Positions 1 through 8,101 of a stretch of 41,139 bases of DNA are shown one piece after another (the first letter of the stretch is position 1; each line of letters starts with the position of its first letter). Made by a program: the position numbers and the translations under genes. The notes beneath the pieces were generated by a model. The model saw nothing but the letters and a program-made list of their open reading frames with translations. It did no database searches and was not told the DNA's origin. Source of the DNA: Pyrenophora tritici-repentis. Taxonomy: Eukaryota > Ascomycota > Dothideomycetes > Pleosporales > Pleosporaceae. Location: positions 1 to 41,139 of the forward strand of contig NW_027093988.1 of the NCBI RefSeq assembly GCF_003171515.1. Direction: 5' to 3'.

Positions 1-896
1 ATAATCCGTCTCAAATTCGTCCTCGAATTCTCCAACTCCTATGACTCCACTTGGGATAACGTTGACGTCGTCAAATGGTCGGTCATTGAAGCCCTTGCGG
101 CTTGCATATGCGGTAATCTGATGGCTCTTCGTCCGCTTGTCGACAGAGTCATGCCAACCATACGCTCAGTCGTCAGCCCTTACCCCTGGGGACTACGTCA
201 AGCCTGTGAGAAGACTCCCAGCGGACTCGAGAGTCATGGCTGCTCGGATAGTAGCGATACGTTCGCCAACCGAAAGTTTCTACCAACTCGGACTGTACTG
301 AACTAAATGAGATGGCTGTAAGAGGTTCGAGAGAAGATGATCGGAAAAGACTGGTGACCCGGTGATTGCGGGATATATTGAGAGCGAAACAGAATCAAGA
401 GTGGCGAATAGTATTGCATACGTTAATGATCATGACCCCGAGTTACGTGATACTACCTGAAATTCAGATTCCGAGCCCTGTTCATGTGATGGTTGATTAT
501 CTACATAATCGTGATGACTTATTCATGAGCTAAGTCAGTAGTGGAGCATATTGTAAACGGTTTAGTCTCCGCTCGTAGCTACCTCAACTCTTTCCCCGTG
601 TGGATAGAGGGATGCTGACTTGTTCTACTTCGCTTCTATGTTGACCAGTAGTACTGGCGTATGCAGATGAAATGTACGCGCAAGAAGTTCAATGGTTGCT
701 GCGATTTGAGGCGATGAAAGAGGACTAGTCTCCGGAGACTCAGGCCTCCAACTAACCCAGATTTGGCTCTACGAGTTCTGCGAGGGGCACTGAACCACAA
801 CAAATTCGCAAGTCACACGGTACTCGAAAGCGCGCTTAGGTCTGTGGTCTTTAATCGCTCTCTTGTTGGCAAAATATTTCTCAGTGGAAATCGACA
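1..896. other. No gene seen downstream of the regulator
   Basis: The only open frames here are short and carry no recognisable motif. The one at 121-306 on the plus strand has no homology I recognise. I see no repeat, RNA gene or element terminus. The stretch should contain the 3' untranslated region of the minus-strand regulator gene that ends at 897. Confidence 0.5.
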
Positions 897-1253
897 TCAC
901 GACACGGTCATGATCCCTTCCCATGCTTGACGAAATATGTGTTCTGTGCGCGGTGACTTGAACCAAAGAACCTCCTCGAGACTGAGAGCGGTTTCGTCCA
1001 TGTCTGCAGACTCATATAACTGGCAAAGAGTTCTGCTTCTGTTGTAAACCAGGGATGATGTGGCGTTCCGTATGAGGCTACGATGCCGACAAATAATATC
1101 CATAGAAGCAGTGGCCTATGGTGAATCATGAATAGACCTGGGACACTTTCAATATTATCCCTGAGTTTCGAAACTAAGCTCCACTGTAATTCTGCGTGCG
1201 AGAAATAGGTTGTACCGTGGATGTTAAGCATGTAGAGAGCCGTAGCGTGCCGA
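897..1253 (-). pseudogene. Zn2Cys6 regulator, 3' part, cut off by hAT1
   Basis: This is the last part of the regulator gene whose 5' part is at 9401-10680. If the hAT1 insertion and one copy of its 8-bp duplication are removed, the reading frame continues without a break from exon 4 into this segment, through residues such as YFSHAELQWSL. Near 1020 the frame changes. The first frame reads ...SLQTW and then loses resemblance to the family, while the next frame reads DETALSLEEVLWF and ends in RQAWEGIMTVS at 897, as expected for the C-terminus of a fungal-specific transcription factor domain. One missing base at a GG run (TGG-ACG where TGG-GAC would keep frame) explains this. Separated from its promoter and DNA-binding domain by 8.1 kb of transposon, it cannot be part of a normal product. 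Confidence 0.7.
1246..1253. repeat. Target-site duplication of hAT1, left copy
   Basis: CGTGCCGA at 1246-1253 is repeated exactly at 9401-9408, immediately outside the two terminal inverted repeats. Eight bases is the standard hAT duplication length. Confidence 0.9.
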
Positions 1254-1265
1254 CATACATGGGCA

Positions 1266-1380
1266 AATCGTTTTTAAATCGTTTTGGCAAACCTTAAAAC
1301 GTTAACGCGTTTAAGCAAAAATCCTTATAACGTTAAAGCGTTTAACGATATAAACGATATAAAAACGATATAAGATACAT
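1266..1380. repeat. hAT1 subterminal repeat region, left
   Basis: The stretch is a dense array of short motifs such as CGTTTTTAAATCG, AAAACGTTAACGCGTTTAAG and ATAAACGATAT repeats. The same motif types occur inside the other end (9273-9388). Such subterminal arrays are known transposase-binding regions in hAT elements; that role here is inferred. Confidence 0.7.
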
Positions 1381-1395
1381 CATGCCAAGACCGGG

Positions 1396-1563
1396 TTATG
1401 TCCATTCTAGAATCTCCTCTACCTCATCCCCTATCATCTCTGCTTCGTCATCTTGCTCTGGTTCCATTGGTAGACCCATTCCGTTGAGAGAACACGGTTT
1501 TATGTGGCCTTCCCTAAGCCAACTGCCAATGCACTCGATCTTCTCAATGTTGGCGCAAGTGAG
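1396..1563 (-). pseudogene. hAT1 transposase, extreme C-terminus
   Basis: This segment encodes about 55 residues ending in an acidic tail (EAEMIGDEVEEILEWT, stop at 1396). It continues the transposase frame that is broken by the MITE at 1564-1691. Removing the MITE and one copy of its duplication CAAGTGAG restores continuity with the RRTCSWDRSRLTC stretch that ends the preceding segment. Confidence 0.75.
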
Positions 1564-1691
1564 CAGACTCCGCAACAATCAATCGGATCGGCATGATTGA
1601 TTCCTATCTAGGTTAAAGGCTGCCTAATAAAGTAACTCTTTAACCTATATAGGAATCAATCATGTCGATCGATTGATTGTTGCGGAGTCTG
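1564..1691. mobile_element. 128-bp hAT-type MITE, copy A
   Basis: The sequence is almost completely palindromic: it starts CAGACTCCGCAACAATCAAT and ends with its complement. The two arms pair over roughly 56 bp with one gap and about three mismatches. It is flanked by a perfect 8-bp duplication CAAGTGAG (1556-1563 and 1692-1699). It has no coding capacity. It inserted in the hAT1 transposase gene. An identical copy sits at 21471-21598. The 8-bp duplication and CAG...CTG ends place it in the hAT superfamily, but its ends do not match those of hAT1, hAT2 or hAT3, so its mobilising transposase is not in this window. Confidence 0.92.
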
Positions 1692-2836
1692 CAAGTGAGC
1701 CTCGACCGATCCCATGAACAGGTTCTTCTTGCACCTGAGAATGTTCTCTCTGGCTCGGACGACTCTGCAGCGATAGAAAGAATAGAGATAGCCATGTTGC
1801 TTAGCCTAGGGTAGCGCTGCCGTTGCTCCGATCGGCACCACCATTCAAGAGGGCTACAGTCGATTTGTATTACTGGACTTTCTGCGAAAATTTTAAGATC
1901 GTCGCTGTTTGATTGATCTGCCGCCGCAACTGACATCTGTTGTAGAATCTGATCGAGAACGGCACCGCGTTGCTTTAAAGGAGGAGCCATTTGTTGAGAA
2001 GCTGTAGGGCTAGCTAAAGGCAAAGCGTCCTTAAACTCATTCACCCAAAAGTTTTGAGCAGCGTTAATAGCTGGTTCGTACCATTCGGCTGGCCAGTTCT
2101 TCTTGAGATATGCTGCTCTACTTGCGGGATTTAGAAGAATAGCGGAAGCGTACACCGGAACCTGATCAGTCATGTTGTAGTACTTCTCAAGTACGAACCA
2201 GCCCATCTCGATCGATCGAACCATGCGAAGGTCCTCATTTTCATCTTTAGAGTAATGTATCTATAAAGCTGTTAACCGAAGACTTAAAGTTCGGATAACA
2301 CGTTAATGCTTACCTTTTGCTGCTCATAGTGGACTAAAAGAGAGTCCATAATCAAAAGAGATTGAGAGATAGACGATTTATCTCCCTCCGCGTATAGCGT
2401 TGCTGATGCAAATGGTTGTAAAAATGTATGTGCTTTTTGTAGTATATCCCAGTCGTCAGAAGTAAGACGGATCTCGTTAAGGTGTTTCTCGTTATCGTGC
2501 ATAAAGACCTTAATTGCAGCCATCTTCTTAATAGCCCGATCCATAACTGAGTACCATGAAGACCACCGAGTCTGATTGTCAATCCCTAAGCGGAGGCCTA
2601 CCTTGCGATCCCACTCTGCTGCATGTATACTTGAGTTGCGCAGCCAGACACATAGTTGATGTAATTTGCGTAGTGTAGAGATGTTCTCAATACCACAAAA
2701 GTCCTCATCAACAGACCCATGGCTATCAACGCTGCGTCTTCGGCGAGACAACCTTTGTCTCTGTGAGGTTTGTGGAACAGCTTGGGCTTGGGCTCTAGGG
2801 TTTCTCTGTCGAGAAGTAAGAACGCTTGAAAACTCT
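1692..2836 (-). pseudogene. hAT1 transposase, middle and C-terminal part
   Basis: The open frame continues from the copia-1 insertion point. It begins with a basic linker rich in Gln and Arg, then the helical insertion domain with the characteristic DNQTRWSSWYSVMDRA motif, then an intron (GTAAGC donor near 2313, acceptor near 2240), then the C-terminal dimerisation region with NMAISILSIAAESSEPERTF. The SEPERTFS motif contains the third catalytic acidic residue of hAT transposases. The frame is cut at its 5' side by copia-1 (duplication ACTCT) and at its 3' side by the MITE. Otherwise I see no stop codons, so the gene was probably functional until these insertions. Confidence 0.82.
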
Positions 2837-3001
2837 TGTCAGATTAGATAAGATATTGCACAAAAGTGATGGATGTTTATGATTTATTTGTTCTTGTCTC
2901 TGTTCTAAGGTGCGCGCTGAGAGTTTTGTTCTGCTAAGACGCTAACCCGTTATTAGCTAGCGGTGTCGGCACTTTCGGCTCGACACGCCTGCTATCTGAC
3001 A
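2837..3001 (-). repeat. copia-1 3' LTR
   Basis: The LTR is 165 bp, starts TGTCAGATTAG and ends GCTATCTGACA, with 6-bp inverted termini. It is identical to 7937-8101. The minus-strand purine tract GAGGGGGTG directly adjoins it at 3002-3010. Confidence 0.93.
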
Positions 3002-3055
3002 CACCCCCTCAGCTTGGAAGGCATATTGCAAGCTGCATAAACTGGTTGATCGATC

Positions 3056-6000
3056 CTACATAATGAGGCCTTCCAGTTGCTCTTGCACCTCCTTGAGCTC
3101 AATCTCTCTGAGCGGGGCTTCTTCGCGCTCGACGAGTCCCAGTTGATCAAGGAACCTGGCCCATTTATTGGCTGGCAGTGGCTTTGTGAACCCGTCTGCG
3201 ATCATGTTGTCAGACGGCACATACTCTACCTTGATCACCTTTCGGGTAACCTCCTGTCGTAGCCAGTGATTGTGTATGTCAACGTGCCGAAGCTTTGTTT
3301 GCAATTTGGCAACGTCTTCATTTACTAGACGGATCGTCTGAGTATTGTCGCACTTGATTGTGATAATTGGATTGCTTAGCTTTACCTGAAGCTCTTTTAA
3401 CAACCGCGACGTTAAGATTGCCTCCTTAGCAACTTGTGATAGGGCAAGCAGCTCTGCTTCTGTTGTTGATGTTGTCACAGTATCTTGCTTGCTTGCTCTC
3501 CAGGCGATGAGTCCTCCGAACAGCTTGATTGCGTATCCCTGCGAGCTTTTCCTGTCCAGTGTGTTGTCTGCAAACGACGCGTCACTTGCTACCTCGAGGC
3601 CATCGCCTCTACCGAGTTCGAGGGCTAGGGATTCTGTTTTCTTGAGATACAGGAGCACACGGTCTGCAGCGTCTTGGTGTTCTGTACTTGGATTGATTAG
3701 GAAGCGAGCAAGTCGTGATGTTGCAAAGGCTATGTCGGGTCTTGTTGTGACTGCAGCGAATAGAAGCGATCCAATCTTGCGTTGGTACTTGTTGACTTCA
3801 GCTGGTGCTGCGAGTCCTTCTCGTGGTCGGAGTTCGATGCCTGACATTGGCGTATCATGCCTTACATTTTGGTGGTTGATGAGTTGACTGATTTTGTCGA
3901 CGTATGCAGCTTGAGATAGCTGTATGGTCTTCTGCTTGCGATTGCGCATAACCTCTACACCGAGAAACCACTGTAAGTTGTCTCCTCCCGTACAAGCGTA
4001 TTTTTCTTGGATCCAGTTGATGGCCTTCATGGCCTCTGATTCTTGCTTTGAACGGTACGCAACGATGATGTCGTCCACATAGAAGAAGATGATAACTCCG
4101 TCTTTGATCATGCAGCATGGCTCCTGTGGTATTTGTTGAAACCCTATCGAAGCAAGAGTTGCGGTGAATTCTTTCTGCCACAGTAATGGTGAGATCCGGA
4201 GCCCGTAGAGTGCCTTTTGCACTTTGAGTAGAGTGCCAGGCTTCTGATATCCTTTTGGCATCCTCATGTATATTTCTCTGTCGATTGCAGCATGCACAAA
4301 AGCATTAGTGACGTCGTATTGTTTCAGCTCAAGATCGTATTTGGCGGCGATTGCCATAAGCATTCTGAATGAGCGTCCTGCCAATGTTGCTGCGTATGTG
4401 TCTTGGGAGGTGATGTTGCGTTGTTGGTCTCCCCTTACTACCAATCTTGCCTTGCATTTGATGAGGCGGTGATGCTTGTCGAGTTTGTAGGTGTATACCC
4501 ACATACAGTCTAGGATCTGGTGCCCTGCTCGTTTGACTGGTGATGCTTGGACCTCAGTCCATGACTTCATTTGTTGGTGACTCCGAAGGTGTGTCTTTTC
4601 TGCTTCCTTGAACATTTCGTATAGTGGATGGTCTTCCAGCTTTGAGTATGCTGTTGGGAGTGGCGGTAGCTGGTTACGATGGGGCTTGATTCCCTTGGAT
4701 AGTAGTCTCTTCACCTGAGCCTTGTCGATTGACTTTCCTTCGTGTTGACCAATGTGTCCTGATTCGGTGCCGGCCATGAATGCGGCTGCCCATGGACTGG
4801 TCATTGATGTTGATTGGTTGGACATGTTCGTCATATCCTCGTTGTTCACCTCTCCTTGAACTAGCAAGGCCACAGGTGGAGGAGTTGGTGGCGGGGTTAG
4901 ATATGCCTCTACCACCTTCCTTCCTTGGTGGTATCTGGTTTTCTGAGTGCGCGGGCTCTCTTCCTGCGTCGTATCGTCCTCGTAGAACGTCTCGGTTTCT
5001 GCTTGTTGGCTCTGAGTACCTGGGAGTTCGACTGTTCTCACCCACGTTGCGATTTCCTCTAGGGTGTTGTGCATGAGATTGTCCATCAGGTCCTCAGTCT
5101 TGCCATTGAAGATTGTTTCTTCGTCAAACACTACGTCGCGAGTGCTGATTACCTTTGCCATAGATGGGATCCATATGCGGTAAATGTTCGTCGACTGGTA
5201 TCCCACTAGGTATCCAATCCAGGCCTTCGGATCTAGTCTCTGTAGCCTGGACTTTCCTCTGTGGGTGTCGTCTGTCATTGCGAAAGCCTTACACCCATAT
5301 GCTTTTAGGTGAGCTTGATTTGGTTTTCGAGGTCCGGTGACTATGCCGTTCATGGCAGCTGCGTGTGTATAGAATATTTCGTATGGTGTCTTCCAATTGT
5401 TTGGGTAATTTGGCGTTCGATTGTATAGGTATACCGCCGCTCTGGTAGTTTCTGGCCAGAGTTCCCATGGAAGGTTTGCATCCAGTCGAATTGCGCGTGC
5501 CTTTTCTTTTATAACACCCCCTGAGCGCTCAGCTCCTCCGTTTTGAGCTTGAGTATCTAGAGCGGAGGGCTCGAGTTTGATTGATAGGGACGTGCACCAT
5601 TTTTCGACCTCTTGTTTGACGGTAACGATCTCGTTGTCAGTCTCGATGACTTTGACTGTGATGTTGAATTGTTTCTTCATGAACTGGACGAAGAGGCCTA
5701 GGAGGCGAATGATTGAGCGAGCCGGTCTGTTGTCCTTGAAGTAGAAGTCCCATGTGTATCGGGACCGTCGGCAAGTGATCAGCATTTGGCTCTTCTCCTT
5801 GGTGAAACTGCCGTCCTCATACTCATGGAAGTCGATGGCTACCCTTTCACCTGGCCCTTCGTCGTTCAGTCTAGGCGTCCTGCGTATTTGTCGTTTCGAT
5901 TTTGACCTGCCGCAGGCGTCACACTCCACGGTGGTGATGCCCTTGATCCTCACCCCCTCAGATTGCTGCACGAGGTGCTCGATCGCGGATGGCCCGGGAT

Positions 6001-6538
6001 GTCCGAGTCGTTTGTGCCATAGTATGGCAGTAGCCTTTTGTGGTGATCGTTTGGCTCGATTCATACGCACATGAAAGGCTGAAGTTGATGTAGTAGGTGG
6101 CTCGATAACCCATTGCCCATAGTGTTCCGATAAGGTGGCAATGGTTGAACCATCCCATCGCCGTAGGCTTGTCGGGTCTCCTCGATTGTCCCACCATATA
6201 CCTTGTCTTCGGAGCAGCCTGAATGATACGAGGCTGCAGAGGAAGTCTGGGCACCAGGCAACATTGCTTAGGTGTAGAATTTGTTTGCCCTGAGCCCCCT
6301 CTGCCGTCACCTTGACTGCTCCGTATCCTTGTATCCAAACCCTTGAGTTGCCAGCCCAAATGTAATCTCCCATCGCAGGCGGGCGTACGTCTTCGAGCCT
6401 TGAGAGGTTGTTGCAGATGTGCGTCGTCGAGCCAGAATCCAGGATGAATGCATCCTTTAATGGGTATCCTTGATTGCTCGCATTGAATGCCGCTTTCATC
6501 ATGCCCTCGTCCAGCCTCGAGATCTCGCGTCCATCTAG
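3056..6538 (-). CDS. pol: copia-1 Pol polyprotein (reached by UGA readthrough)
   Basis: The reading frame continues directly from gag after the UGA at 6539-6541. The first Met codon is at 6502, so the pol part proper is about 1,150 residues. Domains in order: aspartic protease with FILDSGSTTHICNN; the integrase zinc finger HKRLGHPGP...CDACGRSK; the integrase core with IDFHEYEDG, ETDNEI and a downstream Glu in AQNGGAERSGGVIKEK; reverse transcriptase with WVYTYKLD, QYDVTNAFVHA, KALYGLR and the catalytic FFYVDDIIVA; and RNase H with VASDASFADN, RKSSQGYA and TTSTTEAELLALS. Protease-integrase-RT-RNase H is the Ty1/copia order. No internal stop is present. The product would be a Gag-Pol fusion processed by the protease. 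A separate internal start at 6502 is possible, but the absence of any frame change makes readthrough more likely. Confidence 0.93.
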   Translation of the reverse strand, partial: LDGREISRLDEGMMKAAFNASNQGYPLKDAFILDSGSTTHICNNLSRLEDVRPPAMGDYIWAGNSRVWIQGYGAVKVTAEGAQGKQILHLSNVAWCPDFLCSLVSFRLLRRQGIWWDNRGDPTSLRRWDGSTIATLSEHYGQWVIEPPTTSTSAFHVRMNRAKRSPQKATAILWHKRLGHPGPSAIEHLVQQSEGVRIKGITTVECDACGRSKSKRQIRRTPRLNDEGPGERVAIDFHEYEDGSFTKEKSQMLITCRRSRYTWDFYFKDNRPARSIIRLLGLFVQFMKKQFNITVKVIETDNEIVTVKQEVEKWCTSLSIKLEPSALDTQAQNGGAERSGGVIKEKARAIRLDANLPWELWPETTRAAVYLYNRTPNYPNNWKTPYEIFYTHAAAMNGIVTGPRKPNQAHLKAYGCKAFAMTDDTHRGKSRLQRLDPKAWIGYLVGYQSTNIYRIWIPSMAKVISTRDVVFDEETIFNGKTEDLMDNLMHNTLEEIATWVRTVELPGTQSQQAETETFYEDDTTQEESPRTQKTRYHQGRKVVEAYLTPPPTPPPVALLVQGEVNNEDMTNMSNQSTSMTSPWAAAFMAGTESGHIGQHEGKSIDKAQVKRLLSKGIKPHRNQLPPLPTAYSKLEDHPLYEMFKEAEKTHLRSHQQMKSWTEVQASPVKRAGHQILDCMWVYTYKLDKHHRLIKCKARLVVRGDQQRNITSQDTYAATLAGRSFRMLMAIAAKYDLELKQYDVTNAFVHAAIDREIYMRMPKGYQKPGTLLKVQKALYGLRISPLLWQKEFTATLASIGFQQIPQEPCCMIKDGVIIFFYVDDIIVAYRSKQESEAMKAINWIQEKYACTGGDNLQWFLGVEVMRNRKQKTIQLSQAAYVDKISQLINHQNVRHDTPMSGIELRPREGLAAPAEVNKYQRKIGSLLFAAVTTRPDIAFATSRLARFLINPSTEHQDAADRVLLYLKKTESLALELGRGDGLEVASDASFADNTLDRKSSQGYAIKLFGGLIAWRASKQDTVTTSTTEAELLALSQVAKEAILTSRLLKELQVKLSNPIITIKCDNTQTIRLVNEDVAKLQTKLRHVDIHNHWLRQEVTRKVIKVEYVPSDNMIADGFTKPLPANKWARFLDQLGLVEREEAPLREIELKEVQEQLEGLIM

Positions 6539-6544
6539 TCAATC
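6532..6544 (-). promoter_or_regulatory. Gag stop in leaky UGA-CUAG readthrough context
   Basis: On the minus strand the junction reads GAT TGA CTA GAT G. The UGA is at 6541-6539 and gag and pol are in the same frame: 7963 to 6541 and 6541 to 6502 are both multiples of three. UGA followed by CUAG is the best-characterised efficient stop-readthrough context in eukaryotic mRNAs. The same bases occur in copia-2 at 22433-22445. Function is inferred. Confidence 0.75.
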
Positions 6545-7891
6545 AGTGACTGAGTCCGGTGTTTGTGATGTCTTGATGTAGGGTGTAATCGATCGTGATG
6601 CCGTAGTTAGGCGTGGTCGCTTCGTTTCCAGGTTTGTTTCCTGTATTATTCTTTGTAAGTCTGCATCATGCTGAAGTTTGTACTGTACCAGCTTTGTGAT
6701 GTGTTTGTTCGGTTTGAACCAATCTGGGGTCTCCAAAGTTGGGTTGACATAGTAGCAGCTACTGATGTCATGGCGTTGTTCACAAGCAGGACATATATCG
6801 CCAGCTTCTGCTGTATTCCTTTTCTGGAATTGCTTGGACTTGTTGCCAGGTGCATTCATTTTGCGTTTGTTTGTTTGCCTTTGGTTTCCCTGGCTAGGGT
6901 TGGTAGATGGCGCTCTAATTTGCACACTTGAGGCGTCCCCCTGTGTGTTCGAGTCGGATTCACCGCTCGCCGCGTAGGCTGCTTCACCCGTCATAAAGGC
7001 ACTTCTTGATTTGCCTCGTGTTGGGTGAGCTAGGCTCATATGTTCGCGGAAGAGTTTCATCATCTGCCTTCTTTCTATATTGTTCCGGTCGCTTCCCGCT
7101 CCAGTGAATGTTGCCATCCATGCTGGGGCAATCTTAGAGACTGCTTTTAGGAAGTCGTCCACAACCAGCTTGCTTTGTATCACGTCCCCTATCTTTAGGG
7201 CTTCGGCGCGAGTTGCAGCTTGGTCGTATTCGCTGAGCCATGATTCCCAATTTTGCGGGCTTCTCATAGGTCTCAAGGAATCGTGGTACCTCTCTCGTAC
7301 CCTTCTGATCTCATCGTCGAGGTCTACTCCAACTGCTACCTGGAGGTTTGTGATCCAGGTGCGGAGAGTTCCATGTTCCTCAAAGCAGCTCACTTGGAGG
7401 TGTGGGCTAACTGTTGCATTCAGGTGTCTGATCATTGCCGCAATGTTTGTGCGTTCGTCTCGATAGTTTCGTTCGCGTATTTTGTATGATTCAAAAACCA
7501 TCTTGAATTCCCTTGAGTCCCCATCGTATGCCTCCTTCCCCTCCGCTGAGAGTTCTGAGTATCGAGCTGGTATGGCTGGAGTTTGAACAGCAGGGTTGAC
7601 TATGTCAACTGTATCTTGTGTAGGCGCTCGGGCATTGGCTCTCGCGGTTCGTGTAGAGGAGGATGGAGCTGATGATGTATTTCTCAGAGCAGCGGCTGGT
7701 TCATAGTCGGATACGAGTGGAGGGAGAGGTTCGGTCGGCTTTGTACGAGGCTGTGTGTTGCCCGCTGGATCTACAATGTCCCAGATCTCTAGGGCTTCGC
7801 ATTGCATCTTGATTTGGCGGTACCAGGGGATCCATTTGCTCGAGTCGGTTAGGATAACTGTCGCGTCCCTCTGGTTCTGGTTTATCGTCAT
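6539..7891 (-). CDS. gag: copia-1 Gag
   Basis: This is the capsid/nucleocapsid protein that packages retrotransposon RNA. The open frame reaches back to 7963 inside the LTR, but that extension includes the primer-binding site, so I take the first Met after it (7891, MTINQNQRDATVIL) as the start. That gives about 450 residues. The N-terminal part has SSKWIPWYRQIKMQCEALEI, typical of the copia Gag fold. Near the C-terminus CPACEQRHDISSC is a zinc-knuckle-like CX2CX3HX4C motif, one residue tighter than the canonical CCHC. A Lys/Arg-rich stretch precedes it. The frame ends at a UGA that is probably read through at some frequency. Confidence 0.88.
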   Translation of the reverse strand: MTINQNQRDATVILTDSSKWIPWYRQIKMQCEALEIWDIVDPAGNTQPRTKPTEPLPPLVSDYEPAAALRNTSSAPSSSTRTARANARAPTQDTVDIVNPAVQTPAIPARYSELSAEGKEAYDGDSREFKMVFESYKIRERNYRDERTNIAAMIRHLNATVSPHLQVSCFEEHGTLRTWITNLQVAVGVDLDDEIRRVRERYHDSLRPMRSPQNWESWLSEYDQAATRAEALKIGDVIQSKLVVDDFLKAVSKIAPAWMATFTGAGSDRNNIERRQMMKLFREHMSLAHPTRGKSRSAFMTGEAAYAASGESDSNTQGDASSVQIRAPSTNPSQGNQRQTNKRKMNAPGNKSKQFQKRNTAEAGDICPACEQRHDISSCYYVNPTLETPDWFKPNKHITKLVQYKLQHDADLQRIIQETNLETKRPRLTTASRSITPYIKTSQTPDSVTD

Positions 7892-7922
7892 TATTGCGTG
7901 TTCGTTGCTCTTTATAGAGGCA

Positions 7923-7936
7923 GTGAGACTCTTAAT
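7923..7936 (-). other. copia-1 primer-binding site, matches tRNA-Lys(CUU) anticodon arm
   Basis: Directly after the 5' LTR (minus strand) the element reads ATTAAGAGTCTCAC. Its complement GTGAGACTCTTAAT is the 5' anticodon stem and loop of eukaryotic tRNA-Lys(CUU), ending around nucleotide 39. There is no TGG motif for a tRNA 3' end. This is the arrangement of Drosophila copia, which is primed by a 39-nt tRNA fragment. The tRNA match is from memory of the conserved tRNA sequence. Confidence 0.7.
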
Positions 7937-8101
7937 TGTCAGATTAGATAAGATATTGCACAAAAGTGATGGATGTTTATGATTTATTTGTTCTTGTCTC
8001 TGTTCTAAGGTGCGCGCTGAGAGTTTTGTTCTGCTAAGACGCTAACCCGTTATTAGCTAGCGGTGTCGGCACTTTCGGCTCGACACGCCTGCTATCTGAC
8101 A
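7937..8101 (-). repeat. copia-1 5' LTR
   Basis: This 165-bp LTR is identical to 2837-3001. Reading on the minus strand it should carry the promoter of the element. Confidence 0.93.

Larger units (their letters stand above)
2837..8101 (-). mobile_element. Ty1/copia retrotransposon copia-1, apparently intact
   Basis: Two 165-bp LTRs (2837-3001 and 7937-8101) are identical by eye, begin TGTCAG and end CTGACA, and are flanked by a perfect 5-bp duplication ACTCT (2832-2836 and 8102-8106). A polypurine tract GAGGGGGTG (minus strand) lies just before the 3' LTR. Gag and pol are open and in one frame, separated by one UGA. Protease, integrase, reverse transcriptase and RNase H follow in the copia order. 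The identical LTRs mean a recent insertion. It lies inside hAT1, splitting its transposase. It is the best candidate for an active element in this window. Confidence 0.95.

Noticed and set aside
121..306. Plus-strand open frame of 61 codons
   Set aside because: No domain, no codon bias and no context; chance frames of this length are common in this stretch.
1564..1691. MITE hairpin considered as a transcription terminator or structured RNA gene
   Set aside because: The exact 8-bp duplications and the second identical copy with a known empty site show it is a transposon; an RNA role remains only a secondary possibility.
4780..5076. Plus-strand open frame antisense to copia-1 pol, repeated in copia-2 (20545-20841)
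   Set aside because: It is conserved only because the pol sequence beneath it is conserved; its codons mirror the Pro/Thr-rich linker of Pol.
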